From NCBI RefSeq assembly GCF_001552635.1, contig NZ_BCRO01000112.1, forward strand, positions 1 through 38,679: 38,679 nucleotides of DNA, written 5' to 3'. Below are positions 38,604 through 38,679 of the stretch, one piece after another. Below the pieces are notes generated by a model, which was given only the letters and a program-made list of their open reading frames with translations, searched no databases and was not told where the DNA came from. Each line of letters begins with the position of its first letter. Position 1 is the first letter of the stretch. The translations under genes were made by a program, and so were the position numbers. Source of the stretch: Actinomadura hibisca NBRC 15177. Lineage in GTDB: Bacteria; Actinomycetota; Actinomycetes; Streptosporangiales; Streptosporangiaceae.

Positions 38604-38679
38604 CCCACGCATGACCAGCGACCTCAGCCCGCGCCCCGCACCCGACCAACAACCCCAGCCCCGTGCCCGAACCATCCCG

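Noticed and set aside
38255..38614. A 119-residue protein made of LRxKPA repeats
   Set aside because: It has no ribosome site, no domain, and the minus strand is equally open. An 18-bp period keeps any frame open, so the array is better explained as non-coding.

Overview
This is a GC-rich, gene-dense window from an actinomycete. A member of the Thermomonosporaceae such as Actinomadura is my best guess. The reasons are an Mca-type mycothiol S-conjugate amidase, several XRE/DUF5753 regulators with DUF397 and DUF6879 partners, an ECF sigma/CU044_5270 pair, a DrrAB-like ABC exporter, GTG starts, and near-universal G/C at third codon positions. No rRNA, tRNA, CRISPR array or intact insertion sequence was seen.

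Layout. (1) 0.1-4.3 kb: a NarL-type two-component system divergent from an MMPL exporter, with a perfect inverted repeat between them. (2) 4.4-6.8 kb: a DM13 protein, mca with a well-marked promoter, and a secreted NodB-type polysaccharide deacetylase. (3) 6.9-13.4 kb: a divergent catabolic cluster. One arm holds a PfkB kinase, an IclR regulator and RidA. The other holds a zinc/PLP D-amino-acid deaminase-like enzyme, a D-aminoacylase and a GntP permease. Together they suggest uptake and breakdown of N-acyl-D-amino acids or a conjugate of one with a sugar acid. (4) 13.5-17.9 kb: a SigJ/ECF41-like sigma factor, a secreted beta-propeller-like protein, a DoxX-like protein and an unknown membrane protein, with decayed LysR and DUF397 scraps between them. 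(5) 18-20.7 kb: a DUF4097 protein and a DrrAB-like ABC exporter behind a repeat-rich promoter.

(6) 20.8-31.6 kb is the accessory part. It has a DUF6879/XRE set, then a small protein with a cysteine-rich tail coupled to an APH-fold kinase, then an ECF/CU044_5270 pair. An XRE-DUF397-DUF397 operon follows, divergent from a four-gene, stop/start-overlapped operon of unknown small proteins. After that comes a graveyard: an IS5-like transposase remnant, a truncated HIT gene, a DUF5753 regulator without its HTH, and a methyltransferase that has lost its SAM-binding core and is frameshifted.

(7) 31.6-38.2 kb: two small membrane proteins, a GAF-regulator/TetR deletion chimera, two overlapping acyl-CoA synthetase genes, and a LysR regulator divergent from a SnoaL-like protein. 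(8) The right edge is an 11-unit 18-bp tandem repeat bracketed by 27-bp direct repeats.

The most promising candidates for something undescribed are the coupled small-protein operon at 27112-28181, the Cys-tail protein/kinase pair at 22562-23837, and the D-amino-acid cluster with its unexplained sugar kinase.
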